Shown in pieces: positions 23,501 through 34,600 of a DNA stretch of 48,026 bases (position 1 is the first letter of the stretch; each line of letters opens with the position of its first letter). The notes under the pieces are model-generated. The model did not search any database. It was not told the origin of the DNA and was given only the letters and a program-made list of their open reading frames with translations. The position numbers and the translations under genes were made by a program. The DNA is from Auxenochlorella pyrenoidosa (taxonomy: Eukaryota > Chlorophyta > Trebouxiophyceae > Chlorellales > Chlorellaceae): positions 577,235 through 625,260 of the forward strand of contig KQ482053.1 in assembly GCA_001430745.1 (NCBI GenBank), written 5' to 3'.

Positions 23501-26500
23501 AACAAATCTTCATCTAAAACAAAGTCTTGCATGAAAACCAATTCCCCCGCACCAGAACAGGGGCGCATACTCCTCGGGCACCTCTAGCAGCTCCAGGTCA
23601 TCCACCGGCCCCCTCCCCTGGTGGGCCTGCAGGGGGGCTTGAGCGCCAGAGGCACGGCAATCAACACTTTGCCGGCTTGGCTTTTGAAGCAGACCGCACG
23701 CAGGAGCGGCTGGAGCTGTGCCGTAAGGGCAGAGCCCGGGGGTTGAGGCCCCCAGCGCCGGCGGCGGCTCACCATGTTGTGCAGGACCAGCACGGATCGG
23801 GCAAACTGCATGCGCCCCCAGTCGCGGTAGTGCGCCTGTGGGGAAGGTGGGCAGGCATCGTTGTGCAGCATCGTGGGATACCAGGGCCGCAAGGGCAAAG
23901 GGCGACAGCAGCACAGGGCAGCAGCCCCGGAGAGTGCAGACACGGCAGGCACCCTGGGCTGACGGCTACATCACGTTAATGTGGCGACGCTTCGAGCAGG
24001 CGGGTGGACAGCATCACATGCGGCGTGCCATGGCGTGCGCCTTCATGCCCACTGACCGACCTGCTGGTACACCGGCACCGCCCGCAGTACACCGGCCCCA
24101 GCCTGCAGCATCCAAGCAGTACCCCGGCACCGACCTGCAGGTACACTGGCAGCAGCGCGGTGTGCCAGTCGTTGGCGATGAACACAAGGTTGGACTCGCC
24201 TGCAGGGGTTGGGGTTGGGGGGTGTATATGGTGGGTGGGGTGAGGGTGGTGGGCGGTGGTTGGTTGGTGGGGGTAGGGGGGGGGGGGGGGCGGATGCAAG
24301 CGGCTGTTGCTTTGGCGGCTTGCTGTGGTGCGCAGGCTCTGCCCACAGGCAGCAAATGCACGTGCCTGTCTGCCTGCAGCGCGTGGCTGGGCCCTCGCTG
24401 CCGCGCTCACCGTACGGCTCCCCGCCGCCGCAGGGCACCACGCAGGGCGCCTCCAGCGCCGCCTTTGTGAGCAGGGCGCAACGGAACAGCACCTCATGCC
24501 GGCTGCCGCCGTAGATCTCATCTGCAGGCGCGCATCAACGGCAGGGAAGCAGGGAGGAAGGGCGCGCCCAGAGTTGGACTTTGGCTGGTGGAGGCAGGCC
24601 TAGGGCTGGGGCAATGCAGGCAGCATCAAGCTCGAAGCGGTGCCAGCCACGCTGCTCCAGGGCGATTTGCAGGCAGGGGAGCACAGCGCCGCTCCATTGT
24701 GGAACCGCTGCTTCGACGTGGCATACATCAAGGGCTGCAGCGCCAGCTGAGGCCCACCCGCCCACTGCTGGTATGAGGGGTGGTCAACAAACACAAAGTC
24801 CACTCCATCGCGCTCCAGAGTGTAGAACGTGACCTGCCGGAGGGAGGGAGTCTGGGGGTTTAGATCAGGGCAGGTCCATCCAGCCGCAGGGAAAGGGGGC
24901 CCGGGCTTGAATCTGTGCAGGCATGCACCCCCAGGGCCAGATGGCTTGGGGTGACCCTGCACGCAGGTAGGCAGGTGGGGCATGTGCGCCTCCTGCCTGC
25001 GGCAGGCTTGAATGAATCGGGCTGCGGGTGCAGAAGCCGCCCACCTCTTGCAGCTCGTTGAACACGCGCAGCTGGAGCTTCAGCCCCGAGTTCCTGACAT
25101 CCTGCAGAGGAAAATAAGATCAGGGCCGTGGACTTCGTTGCAAACCCACATCCGTGCTGCAAGGCCTGATCCTAGTGGCGCAGCAGCGGAAGCGAAGCAG
25201 CAGCGCAGGCGCGTGATTGAGCCGCTCCCTAGGGGCTACACCAGCAGCGTGACAAGACCTTCCCTGCACCGTCCGTGTTTTGCCTTGTTGCGAACATTGG
25301 CCGCCCTGGCTGTCAGACAAGAATGTGCATCAAAGAGGTCAGGGCAGAGGTGCTTGCCTTGTAGTCCTTGTACCGTGGTGCGACCACCATCACTCGGTGC
25401 CCTCGCGCCGCCAGCGCCTTTGGCAGCGCCTGCATGACGTCCCCCAACCCGCCTGCGGAGGGGGTGCGCACGGCAGGCGGCTTCGTGCAGTCAGCGGGTG
25501 CAGGCGCACGTTGCAGCAAGGCTGGCCAATGAGCAGGGGGGAAGCTGCGAGCGCGACATGCAGCAGCCTTCTGTACAAAGCTTCAGATGAAAGCGTGAAA
25601 TCAGCAACGAGCAACGACAAGAAGAAGAGCTGGACGACCCACCTGTCTTGGACCAGGGTGCGCATTCGGCCCCCACCAACACCACATTCATTGCGTGGGG
25701 GTTGGGCGGCCGCCTCCCCAGCAGCGGCGCCTGCTCCTGCTGCTGCCGCGCTGCCTGTGTCGCCGGCTCTACAGACGCTGCCTGCAGGTCCAGCCCTTGC
25801 TCCCGCAGCAGCTGTGCCTGCGTCGCTGTCTGCTGTTGCAACCGCTCCACAATGGCTGCGGCAGAGGACTGCAGGAACGCCTGCAGGCTGCTCACCGCGG
25901 AGCGGGCTTGCTCCGCCGCAGCCCTGGCTGCTTCTCCCGCCTCTGTCGAGGAGGACAGCAGCAGCGAGGACAGCATGCCTGCAGGGTACGCGCCGCCGCC
26001 GCCCTCGCCGCTGCTTCCTCCGTCGCTGCTGCTGCTGCTGCTGCTGCCGGGCGCCTCGTCAGCCGCGCGCTCTGCCCAGTACGCTGCCGCCAGGCCACCC
26101 AGCGCTGTGTGCACGCAGGCGGAGACCACGCAGGGTACGGCTGCCAGCGGGTGCGCCGGGAAGCTTGCAAAGGCGAGCTGCGAGGCCAGCGCCGAGTTGC
26201 GCTGGCAGGTCTGGACTGCATGCGAGCGGGCAGCTGCCTCGGGAAGCCCCATGGCCCGCGGGAGGGCGTACCCAAGCGCAAAGCCAGCTGCAGAGGCAGA
26301 AAGCAGGGCAGGGACACAAGAACGCTTGGTTGTGCAATGCGAATGGCAACAAGGCACGCAGCAGCTGGTGACGGGGTGCAGAACGCACTGGCAGAGCCCG
26401 GTACGGCGCACCTGCGTGCAGTGCCGTCACCGCCGCCAGCAGGCGCGGCCACGCAGCGTGCGCCACAGCTGCCGCCCCCGTGGCCGCAACAAACGCGCTG

Positions 26501-28027
26501 GCATGTGCGACGTAGCTTCCAAGCGAGGCCGCGAGCAGCGCGGCGCCGGCGAGCGTGCACAGCGGGCGCAGCGGGGCGACGGCAGCAGGGAACACCTCCC
26601 TGATGGCAACCCCCGCCAGCAGCGGCAGCAGCACGACCTGCATGGCAGAGATCCATGTGCGCACGCGCCCGAATTGGCATATACGAACTGAAAGCTCACA
26701 GCCGGCAGCTGCAGCGCTGCAGAGGCACGCATGCCGCCCCTCAACGGATCGCTGCGTCCCGGCCAACCAACCTGCAGCGTGGACAGCACCAGCGCTGGGC
26801 CGTTCACTGGGATGCTCACGCCCAGCAGCAGGCTTGACAGCAGCGGCGTGGCCAGGGACGCTGCCGCAGCGCCAGCTGCATGCGGCATGGCGTGGCAGCG
26901 CACGGGATGGCCAGGTCGGCAGCGCAAGGGGTTCAATTGGGTGCGCACTGTCTGGAGCTCTGTTGTGCAACAACCCACCAGTGCCGGACTGATAGGTTGT
27001 GTTCTCGGCGGTCGACTGTTGTCAATGCTACCGCTGCTCACCTGCTGTCATCACAACGTTCAGCGGCACATCCGCCCTCGCAAGGTGGCCGACCACTGCA
27101 GACGCGCTGCCGCCGGGGCAGCAGCTGACCAGCAGCAGGCCTGCAGGGGGGGGCAGCAGGGGAGGGGTCGGCCTGCAGGCGGAGATGCATGCAACGCACC
27201 GTCGCATGTATTGGCCAGGCCAGCAGCCGGCCCGCCCTTGCGCAGCGGCACTCACCAACCGCATACTCTGGTGGCAGGCCCAGCAGCTGCACCAGCAGGA
27301 GCGCCAGCGAGGGCAGCACAGCATACTGCAGGGCCAGGCCATCCAGCACACAGCCTGGGGAGCGCAGCACGCGCTTGACATCCTGCGGGGAGAGGGGGAG
27401 AACGGGTCCTCGTGAGCGAGCACGGCTGCAACAGCGGCGGCAGCAAAGAACAGCAGGGTGCCAAGAGAACAGGCAGCCTGCTGAACTGAACAGCAGGGTA
27501 TTAGCGGCAGGCAGGGTGCGTTTACGATGAGCCCTGGAATCTATGCCTGCACCAGCTTGGGCACTGCTGTGCTTGGCACAGCGCCAAGCGAGCCGCGCAA
27601 AGCAGGCTTGCACACACGCCGGCATGGAACACCCTCAGGCAGCACCCACCTCGAGCGTGAGCGTGAGCCCTGTGGCCAGCATCACGCACGTCAGCGCATG
27701 CTGGCCGTTGACCGCAGGATGGAACCAGCTGAATGCGGCCGGCTGGACCAAGGCCAGGGCTGTCACGCCCAGCAGGCAGGCGGGCAGTCGCTGCGCCAGG
27801 GAAGCGCCCCCGGCGGCACCGCCCACCCGAGCCCCGCCCGGCAGGAGGGCCGCAAGGCTTGAGCCTCCGAGAACTGCGCTGCACGCCTGCCGCGATATTG
27901 ATCGCTGCTGCGGTCGAGGCGCCAGGCGCGCTGGCTGGAAAGCGAGGCTGCAGTAAGGATGTGAAAACCAGGATTGTTTAGTGCCGGAGGTCTGCGTGCT
28001 TGCATGCGCCGCTTTCATTGCTCGCAT
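20538..28027 (-). CDS. Chimeric BASS-family transporter / GT5 starch synthase
   Basis: One reading path encodes a transporter followed by a starch synthase. Start ATG 28027 (or 28018), with a transit-like N-terminus. Transporter exons: 28027-27650, 27382-27256, 27140-27042, then two near 26870 and 26640. BASS signatures: [74 protein letters not shown]. Exon 26287-25643 (645 bp, no stop) carries the last membrane segments, a Ser/Gly/Gln-rich linker of about 120 residues, and the synthase start [17 protein letters not shown]. Later exons: [109 protein letters not shown], and the SSII-like end [17 protein letters not shown] (stop 20538-20540). The synthase adds ADP-glucose to alpha-1,4-glucan in plastids; the BASS substrate is unknown. 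A GC donor lies at 25357. Confidence 0.8.
21329..21368. repeat. (gggggggtt)n tract
   Basis: Four G runs of 6-8 separated by tt, in the pyrimidine tract (minus strand) before the synthase exon [15 protein letters not shown]-quadruplex prone on the plus strand. Confidence 0.8.
23472..23540. other. AT-rich island inside a starch synthase intron
   Basis: A roughly 70-bp AT-rich stretch in an otherwise GC-rich intron. On the minus strand it is open and reads [20 protein letters not shown], with A/T-ending codons unlike any neighbour. It may be an inserted fragment, for example organellar DNA; the source was not identified. Confidence 0.6.
24055..24151. repeat. Exon-end/donor-site duplication, 74-bp offset
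   Basis: Copies of 23 nt at 24055-24077 and 24129-24151 with two differences. The right copy spans the end of the synthase exon [13 protein letters not shown] and its GTCGGT donor; the left copy lies in the intron. Confidence 0.75.
24200..24293. repeat. G-rich low-complexity tract
   Basis: ggggttggggttgggggg and similar, ending in 14 G. It lies in the intron after the minus-strand exon that follows [12 protein letters not shown]-quadruplex prone. Confidence 0.7.
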
Positions 28028-28361
28028 ACTCGCCTCGATCGCAAACACCTGTTGGAAACGCCTGAAAGCCTGCCGTTCAAACCCAGCGAGAGCAGCTCCA
28101 TGTTTCTAGGGCTGCAAGAGACGCTAGCCACCCTGGCGCTGCTCCCACTACGATGCACAGAACCCGACAAGCATAACAGCGGTACCAGAGAGCTTTCTGT
28201 CACCCTGCAACAGCCCTGCCGCTGAGCTGGCAGGGCGCAAGTGCGAAAGGTAGGAAAGCCCTGACCTGGACCCCTGTTGCAGGACCCGGGTTGCACAAAA
28301 GCCATACCCTGGATCAAGTCTAATCAATTACCGATTACAATACCAGGGTTGAAGTGGTTGG
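28028..28361 (-). promoter_or_regulatory. Upstream region of the transporter-starch synthase gene
   Basis: This 334-bp gap separates the start codon at 28027 from the stop of the next minus-strand gene at 28362. It should contain the promoter and 5' leader of the fusion gene and the 3' UTR of the small glycine-rich gene. I see no further coding signal and no recognisable box. Confidence 0.4.
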
Positions 28362-29036
28362 TCAAAAGCAGCCACCAAAGTCGCCGCCACCAAAATCATT
28401 GAAAGAGTTGAGATCGCCGCCGCCACCGGCCCAATCCCCTCCGCCGCCGGCGCGGCCATCGTAGATTGTGGTCTGCTGCACCACATCGGGGGTCATAGCA
28501 TCAGCCAGCACCACGCCGCCTTGCAGGCCAGCGCCAGCGCCCAGCGAAGCGGCGCCACCGGGGCCCATGCCCGGCCGGTAGCGCGAGCCATACGGCGCTG
28601 GCCCTGGCTGGTAGTAGGCGCCTGCAGGAGTGTTGAAGGAGGCGGCATCAGATGGCACAAGATGGTAGAAGGGCGGACTGTTGAGCAAAAGGAGATATTC
28701 CAGCGCAGCATGGCGCAACCTGCAGGCTGCCAACTGGAACCGTGAACTGTGGAGGGCTGGGATGTTGGTCGTCGCACTGGTGCCAACATGTGAATGCGCA
28801 GGCAAGCATGCAGCATCCCCAAGCAGAGCTGGCGGCGGGTAGCCATAGCGGGGAGGGCCCCAGGCCCCCCCTGGCGACGTCGGATAGCCAGCCACGGGTG
28901 GCGGCCCCGCTGTCCATGCTGCTCCACTGGGGTAGCTGCTGCTGATGACGCTGCCCACAGGGACGGTGGGGAGCCGGTGGGTGTCGTGCTGTGGAAGCGG
29001 CTCCACAGCTTTCAAACGGGTGCAGCAGGTGCCCAT
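28362..29036 (-). CDS. Small proline/glycine-rich protein of unknown function
   Basis: The reading frame ends at 28362-28364 with a glycine/aspartate-rich tail (GGGDFGGCF). The part before it is rich in Pro, Gly and Tyr (GPPRYGYPPPAL, GAYYQPGPAPYGSRYRPG) and contains DVVQQTTIYDG. The chosen start, ATG 29036, gives MGTCCTRLKA: Gly2 with Cys4 and Cys5 would suit N-myristoylation and palmitoylation (inference). The frame stays open upstream to about 29550, so an earlier start is possible. A good acceptor (CTCCTGCAG before GAYYQPG, near 28625) suggests an intron of about 150-200 bp, but no matching donor in phase was found. No known domain recognised. Confidence 0.4.
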   Translation of the reverse strand: MGTCCTRLKAVEPLPQHDTHRLPTVPVGSVISSSYPSGAAWTAGPPPVAGYPTSPGGAWGPPRYGYPPPALLGDAACLPAHSHVGTSATTNIPALHSSRFQLAACRLRHAALEYLLLLNSPPFYHLVPSDAASFNTPAGAYYQPGPAPYGSRYRPGMGPGGAASLGAGAGLQGGVVLADAMTPDVVQQTTIYDGRAGGGGDWAGGGGDLNSFNDFGGGDFGGCF

Positions 29037-29975
29037 GGCTGCCGGCGGGGGCGGTGCTGGCGCTCTGCATGGATTTGGCATAAATCCATCTGTGAGGGGC
29101 ACGCCTCGGTGGAACGCTTCCTGCTCAAGCAGAGGCTGGCACGGCCGCGGCAAGCAACAAGCCTCGTCTCTGCTGCAGCAGGCGCTTCCGCCTCCGCTGC
29201 CAGGCAGCTGCCGTCGGGCGCCTCGCCAGCATGCTCCTGTAGCTGCTGCTGCCTGCGCAGCCTGTCTGACAGAATGCTGACAGTTCCCATCCCAAGCCAC
29301 AGTTCCCAGACCAGCTCCGTCACCTGAGGAAAAGGAACCTAAGGAAACTTTGGCAGTGTGAGTGGCAGCTGTGCAGCTGCACGAGTTGATCTGAGAAACT
29401 CGAGTGGAGCGCGAAGACAAAGCGTTTGAATCCGACACATACTGCTGCCGCCGCGCTGGGCGCGAGCTGCAGGCAGCTGCCTGCAGGAGCCTCCACGCCT
29501 TCCTGCCGTGGACACCGCCAGCTGTGTCAGTTGGAAGTCTGCAGATCATCCACAGCAAGGGACAAAGACTTGTGTTCGCTCAGGCAGACCAGGTGGCAGT
29601 CAGCTGCACACCCTGCAGCTTGGTAGCATCCTAACGGGATGGGTTAGCCCGCGTGCTCCGAGCTGTTGGCTTGTGTGGTCTCGCATGCAGAGGCCAGCAG
29701 GGGCGCCGCAGACAAGGGCGGCCCTCGAAGGCAGGCAGCAAGGCCAGCAGGGACGAGGCAACGTCGGTGTGGCGGGCCTGCTGTGGACAACGGTTCCCTC
29801 CCTGGTCATCCCCGCTCTCAATTCAGACTCGCAAGGACGGCTCAAGGATTGTGGATTTGCACCCATGACAAATTTGACGTTTGTTTCTTTAAGGTGAGGA
29901 TGAAGCATCAGGAGGAAGGAAGCAGGGGTGCGGGGAGACAAATATTCGGCAGCAAACAGGGCTTACGGTGCCACC
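29037..29975. other. Region between two minus-strand genes
   Basis: Holds the 3' UTR of the RING gene and the 5' part of the small proline/glycine-rich gene. The minus-strand frame of that gene is open through most of 29037-29550, so upstream coding exons cannot be excluded. Around 29860-29900 the sequence is locally less GC-rich. Nothing else supportable. Confidence 0.35.
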
Positions 29976-31093
29976 TCAGGGGGCGCTGCCCTGCAGCAAG
30001 CGGGCCCCCACCACGCTGCCAGCAGTGATGGCTGCTCCCACCGCCAGCACAGCCGCCGCAAGCACAAAAGAAGCCGCCAGCAGGTGCAACAGCAGGCGGG
30101 CGGTGCCCCGCCTGCCAAGGCACAGCAGCTGCAGAATCCAGGGCACGCCTGGGTTGCGCCGCTCCGCGAGCTCTATCGCCGCAACAGCTGTGAACGTGCA
30201 GATGCCAAAGACCTCTCCAAATACCGTTGCATAGAGAGCTGCGGCGGCTGCGCCGCCACTGGCAGCGCACAGCGCCACGCTGCTACCGTTGCCCTCGAGC
30301 ATGGATGCCAGGTGGCAGAGCCCGAGCAGGCCAAAGCGCACAAAAGCTGCCAGGAGCAACATGCCCAGCAGCGCAAGCGCGCCCGCAAGCGCTGCATTGC
30401 CTGCCCTTCCTGCCAGGGTGCTGCCTGGGTGCAGCAGCTGCTGCAGACGCAGCGCCGCGGCTGCTGCTGCAACTGCCACAACCGCTTGCTTTGGCAGCAC
30501 GCTTTCAGCAGCACGCCAGGCAACACACTGTGGCAAACTGGGACTGCAAGAGGCAGGAAACGTTTCGCCATGCAGGGCCTGTGCTGCAGCGGCAGCAAAG
30601 CGCTCAACGGCTGCCAGAGCACACAGGCTGCTCCGATTTCTGGAGCACGCATTGCTGGCCGCTGCCGCTGCCATCTTGGCAGGCAGGCTATAGAAGTGCT
30701 GCCCTGCTGCTGCCAGTGGCAGCTGCGCGCCCGGCAGTGCTGCCGCAGGGTCGATGCCGGTCCGGCAGGTGGGGCAGCGCCAAGCAGGCAGTGGCTGGTC
30801 TGGTGAATGGATGGGAAAGGGGATAATATTGCACTTGACTCGTGCGCAGCTGCAAGTCAGTACGGACAACACAGCTTTGGAACTTTCACATGTCTGCGTC
30901 GGACAAGCTGCTCACCTTGAAGAGCTGTCAACAAGCAGCGGGCATGCCAGGTGTGCCCACAGCTGGCCAGATGAAGGCAGGATGCTGTCGGGGCCAGACG
31001 CTGCAGGCAGATTGGGCATTCGGCTGCCTGGGCTGATTCTGCTGCGGCAGCGCTCCCAGCCGACGCCACCGGCAGAGATGCACCCTGTTCCAT
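29976..31093 (-). CDS. RING-H2 finger membrane protein, probable E3 ubiquitin ligase
   Basis: Two exons: 31093-30916 (ATG at 31093, MEQGASLPVA) and 30799-29976, joined in phase between a GTGAGC donor and a CACCAG acceptor. The splice completes a RING-H2 finger: AECPICLQRLAP, then CGHTWHARC, then WRCPTCRTG, giving all eight zinc ligands. RING fingers of this type recruit ubiquitin-conjugating enzymes. The rest is Ala/Leu-rich with about four likely membrane segments (for example around AGALALLGMLLLAAF, FGICTFTAVAAIEL and FVLAAAVLAVGAAI). The finger is N-terminal and about 230 residues of membrane region follow. Which membrane it sits in and its substrate are not evident. Ligase activity is inferred from the domain only. 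Confidence 0.72.
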
Positions 31094-31658
31094 CTGTGCG
31101 GCTGAAGGCAGTGGTATGACGCTGCAAATTGCTGCTTGCGGGGGGGGGGGGGCTATGTTGCTGGCAGCAGGACATAGGTGAATGAGCAAGTTGAGAGTTA
31201 GGGTGTCGGGGGTGTCTGCTCGGGAGCTTAAGAGCATGCTCAAGGTCCCGCTTCGCCTGTCGATGTTACGAGCAGCATTTCAGAGGCCTAAATCGCACAA
31301 GAATATTGCAGGAACGGGCAGAGCAGCCCGCCGTGCTGGGCGCGCTAAGGAGTGCCTCGTGGGCTTCTGCGGTCTGCTGAGGTCGGGTTTTCCTGCAGCT
31401 CCCTACTCCTGAAAGCGCCCAGCTCAATATTTCTCTATAGCTTGAAACATTGTAGCCTTACAGCTGAGATGATCTCAAGAGGCAGAATGGCCGGTGGTGA
31501 GATGGCAGCGAACGAAAGGGAGATGGCAGTACGGGTTGTGTCGGGTCAGCTGGTGGTCGGTCAGTGTCGGTTGTCGCAGTCCTCCAGTGCCAGTGGCGGT
31601 TGAGAGCCTTCGAGTGCAGCAGGTCGCGGAGACGGGTCACTCGCCAGGCACCCCGACG
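31094..31658. other. Intergenic region between kinesin 3' end and RING gene 5' end
   Basis: About 565 bp that must hold the kinesin 3' UTR and the RING gene promoter, both on the minus strand. It contains a run of 13 G near 31140-31152, and the stretch 31420-31460 is locally less GC-rich. No gene was recognised. Confidence 0.4.
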
Positions 31659-34600
31659 TCACCGCGCGGTGGTGACCTGCCGCTTGGCGGTGCCAATCTC
31701 GCAGGCGTTCACCTTGGCGGCAAACCGCAGCGAGCACAGGCTCTCCTGCAGGGCGAGGCACACAAGGGTGTTGGTGCGACGCTGCCCAGAGAGTCCAAAG
31801 CCTTGCCACGCTGCCAGTGGGTATGAGAAGCAGGCCAGAACCGGCAGGTTGGTGCTGCGCAGGCACCAGGCTGCGCCACCCAGCCTGCCCACCTGCGCCG
31901 ACTCCAGGGAGGGCGACAGGTTGACAAACATCAGCGTCTTGCTGCTGGCACCTGCAGGGTGGGGGCAGCAGGGGCAGCGGCGCGCACTTGCTGGGCGCGC
32001 TAGAGGCAGCGCCAGCCCCAGTTGTATTGCGCCCTGCCAACAGCACGGCTGATGGCCTGGGCCAGGGGCTGGCAGTGCGCCTGCGCCACGATTGCGCTGG
32101 CGGCGCGAGCCAAGGATGCGCAGCAGGCCCCCGCCCAGCCGGCAGCCCACCTCCCAGGCTGCTTTGCAGCAGGTGCGTGAGCTTGGAGTTGCGGTACGGC
32201 ACGTGCGCCTCCTTGTTGCCCAGCGCCGCAATCACGTCGCCCAGCGCCGCCAGCGACTTGTTGATGGCCTGGGGCGGGGGGGGGGGGGGGGAGGGGGTCC
32301 ACGAGGGGCAGGGAGGGGGGGGGCCGGGGCGTGTCTGCTACCCCATAGCGCATGATTGCATGCGTCGCGAGGCACGCCCATGGCTATCTCCGGGCACATA
32401 GTTCCAGGCGCCATGGCAAAGCACGCGCATGCCCAGGCTCTCCACGCACCCAGGAACCACCTGCTCCCCTGCTGCCAGGTCCCACCCGGCAGCCCCCACC
32501 TGCGTCTCCTTGAGGCGGTCTCCCGTCACCGCCGAGCGCGACAGGCGCTCGCTACCCGCCAAGTCAATCAGGTTGAGCAGGCCTGCGGCAGCAGCAGGGG
32601 TAACAGCAGGGGCAGCGGCGGTGCAGTCGGTGCAGCAGCAGCAGCAGGGGAGGGGCAGTCGATGCAGGAGCCCATAGGTTTGGAGAAGCATACCAGGCGC
32701 ATCCGCAGTTTTTGAAACTGATCACAAACAGCATGCAGCAGTGCACTTCACCACACTGCGTTATCCACACTGCGCTCCCGCACAAGTAGTGTGCCTGGGC
32801 ACCAGCCTTCCAGCTGCGCAGTCAGTGCTACCCGTTGCGCCGGCGCCGCGGGCCCCCACCCAACCCACGCACCCTTGGCCTTCTGCCCTGTGCCCTCGTT
32901 GGCGCCATCAATGTGCAGCATGAAGACCATGTGCGACCGGCTGGACTGCTCGTTCATGGCGGTGGCGCCCACGCTGCGCTGCCGCATCGCGCGCTCCAGC
33001 AGGCCCGCCACGCGCTCCGGCTGGCTCACGTCCACGTACTCCAGGTAGGACACAGAGGTGCCGGCCTTGTCGTCGTGGGTGATCTGCAAGAGGGTGTGCA
33101 GTTCTTTTTGAGTTGACATGTTTCTTGGGGTGGGCTTGGCCAGCAGCAAGCCCTTGGCACCTGGGCAGCAGTTTAACCAAGGAGACATGCCGAGCAGGGG
33201 CGGCGTTGCATCCAAAGCATGCATGCAGGGCGCTGCTCCCCCATCTCAGCCTCCTTGGCAGCGGACAGTGGGCCACGGCGCCACACGCCAGTCGCCCCTT
33301 CATCCAGGCAGCACCGAGCGCAGGCATGTCGGCCGGCCGCGGCCTCACCGCGTGCTTCTTGTCTTTCGGCGGCCCCTTGCCCAGCAGATCTCGCAGCTCC
33401 TCATTGTACACTTCCAGCATGGCAGCCTTCATCTGATACCGCCAGCCCTGCGCCGCCAGCTCGCGCGCCGTGGCAAACACCTGGGCGGCGGGAAGGCCGG
33501 GCCAGGGCCGGTCGGTGGCAGATAAGAAGAGAGTCGAGGGCACCGGGGGGGCGTACGGGATGCTGAAGCAGCAACGGCGCGGACGGCGCATGGCGACACT
33601 TCTTCACCGAGGATGCGGGTGCCGCCTGCTCCCTGTGCACCCTCTAGCTCCCTCCCGCTCCCGCACCCCACCTGGTCCATCGCCCGAGGGATCATGCCCG
33701 GCTCCTCGGGCGAGCCCATCATGGTGTGCGTCTTGCCTGCGGGCCGTGGGATGCACATAGCCATGCTCAGGGCCGGCAGCAGCCCGGGAAAGCAAACACC
33801 GGGAGGCAGCCACCGCACTCAACTGCCTCAGCCGGCCCAAGGCACTCCTCCCCAGGCGCGCACCGGAGCCGGTCTGGCCATAGGCAAAGATGCAGACCTG
33901 CGGGGCAGGGCAGCGCCAGGACAGGCCTGGGATCAGCCGGGCTGCGATTTGCCTGTAGGCAGGACCAACACAAGCCGGCAGAGGTGGCAAGCCAATTGGC
34001 AAGGTACTTGGCAGGACTGGCACGCGGTCAGCTAGTCATGGGCTTTGCTCGGCTGCCCCACCTTGTAGCCATCCAGCGCCGACTGGACCAGCTGGCTGAT
34101 CTCCTCAAAGACCTCTGCCTGCAGGGGTTGGCACACGCGGAGGTTTTTGTGCAGACCTTGCATCGGCAGGCCAGATAGATGTGCCTGTACAGGTGCGCAC
34201 GGCCAGGCGAGGCGCATTGCATAATTGTCCCAGGCGCGCGGCAGAGAGCGCAGCCTGCCTGCCCGCCGTGCACGCCTGCCCACACCCTGTGCAAACCCCA
34301 CCGACCTGCGACGCCTGCGGCGCAAAGACCTTGTCAAACGCAAAGCTGTGCGCCTGGGCGTCGCCGCCCTTGCTGCCAGCGGCGGGCTGCCGCAGCTCCA
34401 GGCCGCGCCCCGCCAGCTCGCCAGCCGAGGGGAAGCCCAGCACCGGGGCGCCGGGCGCCGCCTCGGCTGCCTCGCCTGCTGCTGGCGGGCGCACGCGCGC
34501 AAATACCCGGATGTTGCCTTTCAGCTCCTGCATGTGTTGGAACAGGGAAGGAGGCTGGTCTGATGAGCGCTCAGCTTGCTGGCATCAATCTGTCACTTGG

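Noticed and set aside
25648..26691. Long plus-strand open frames over the fusion region
   Set aside because: They are antisense shadows of the transporter-synthase exons; composition is Arg/Ala/Pro-rich without motifs.
29012..29323. Minus-strand frame reading LVWELWLGMGTVSILSD
   Set aside because: It begins at GTG, not ATG, lies in a different frame from the glycine-rich gene, and has no supported splice to it.
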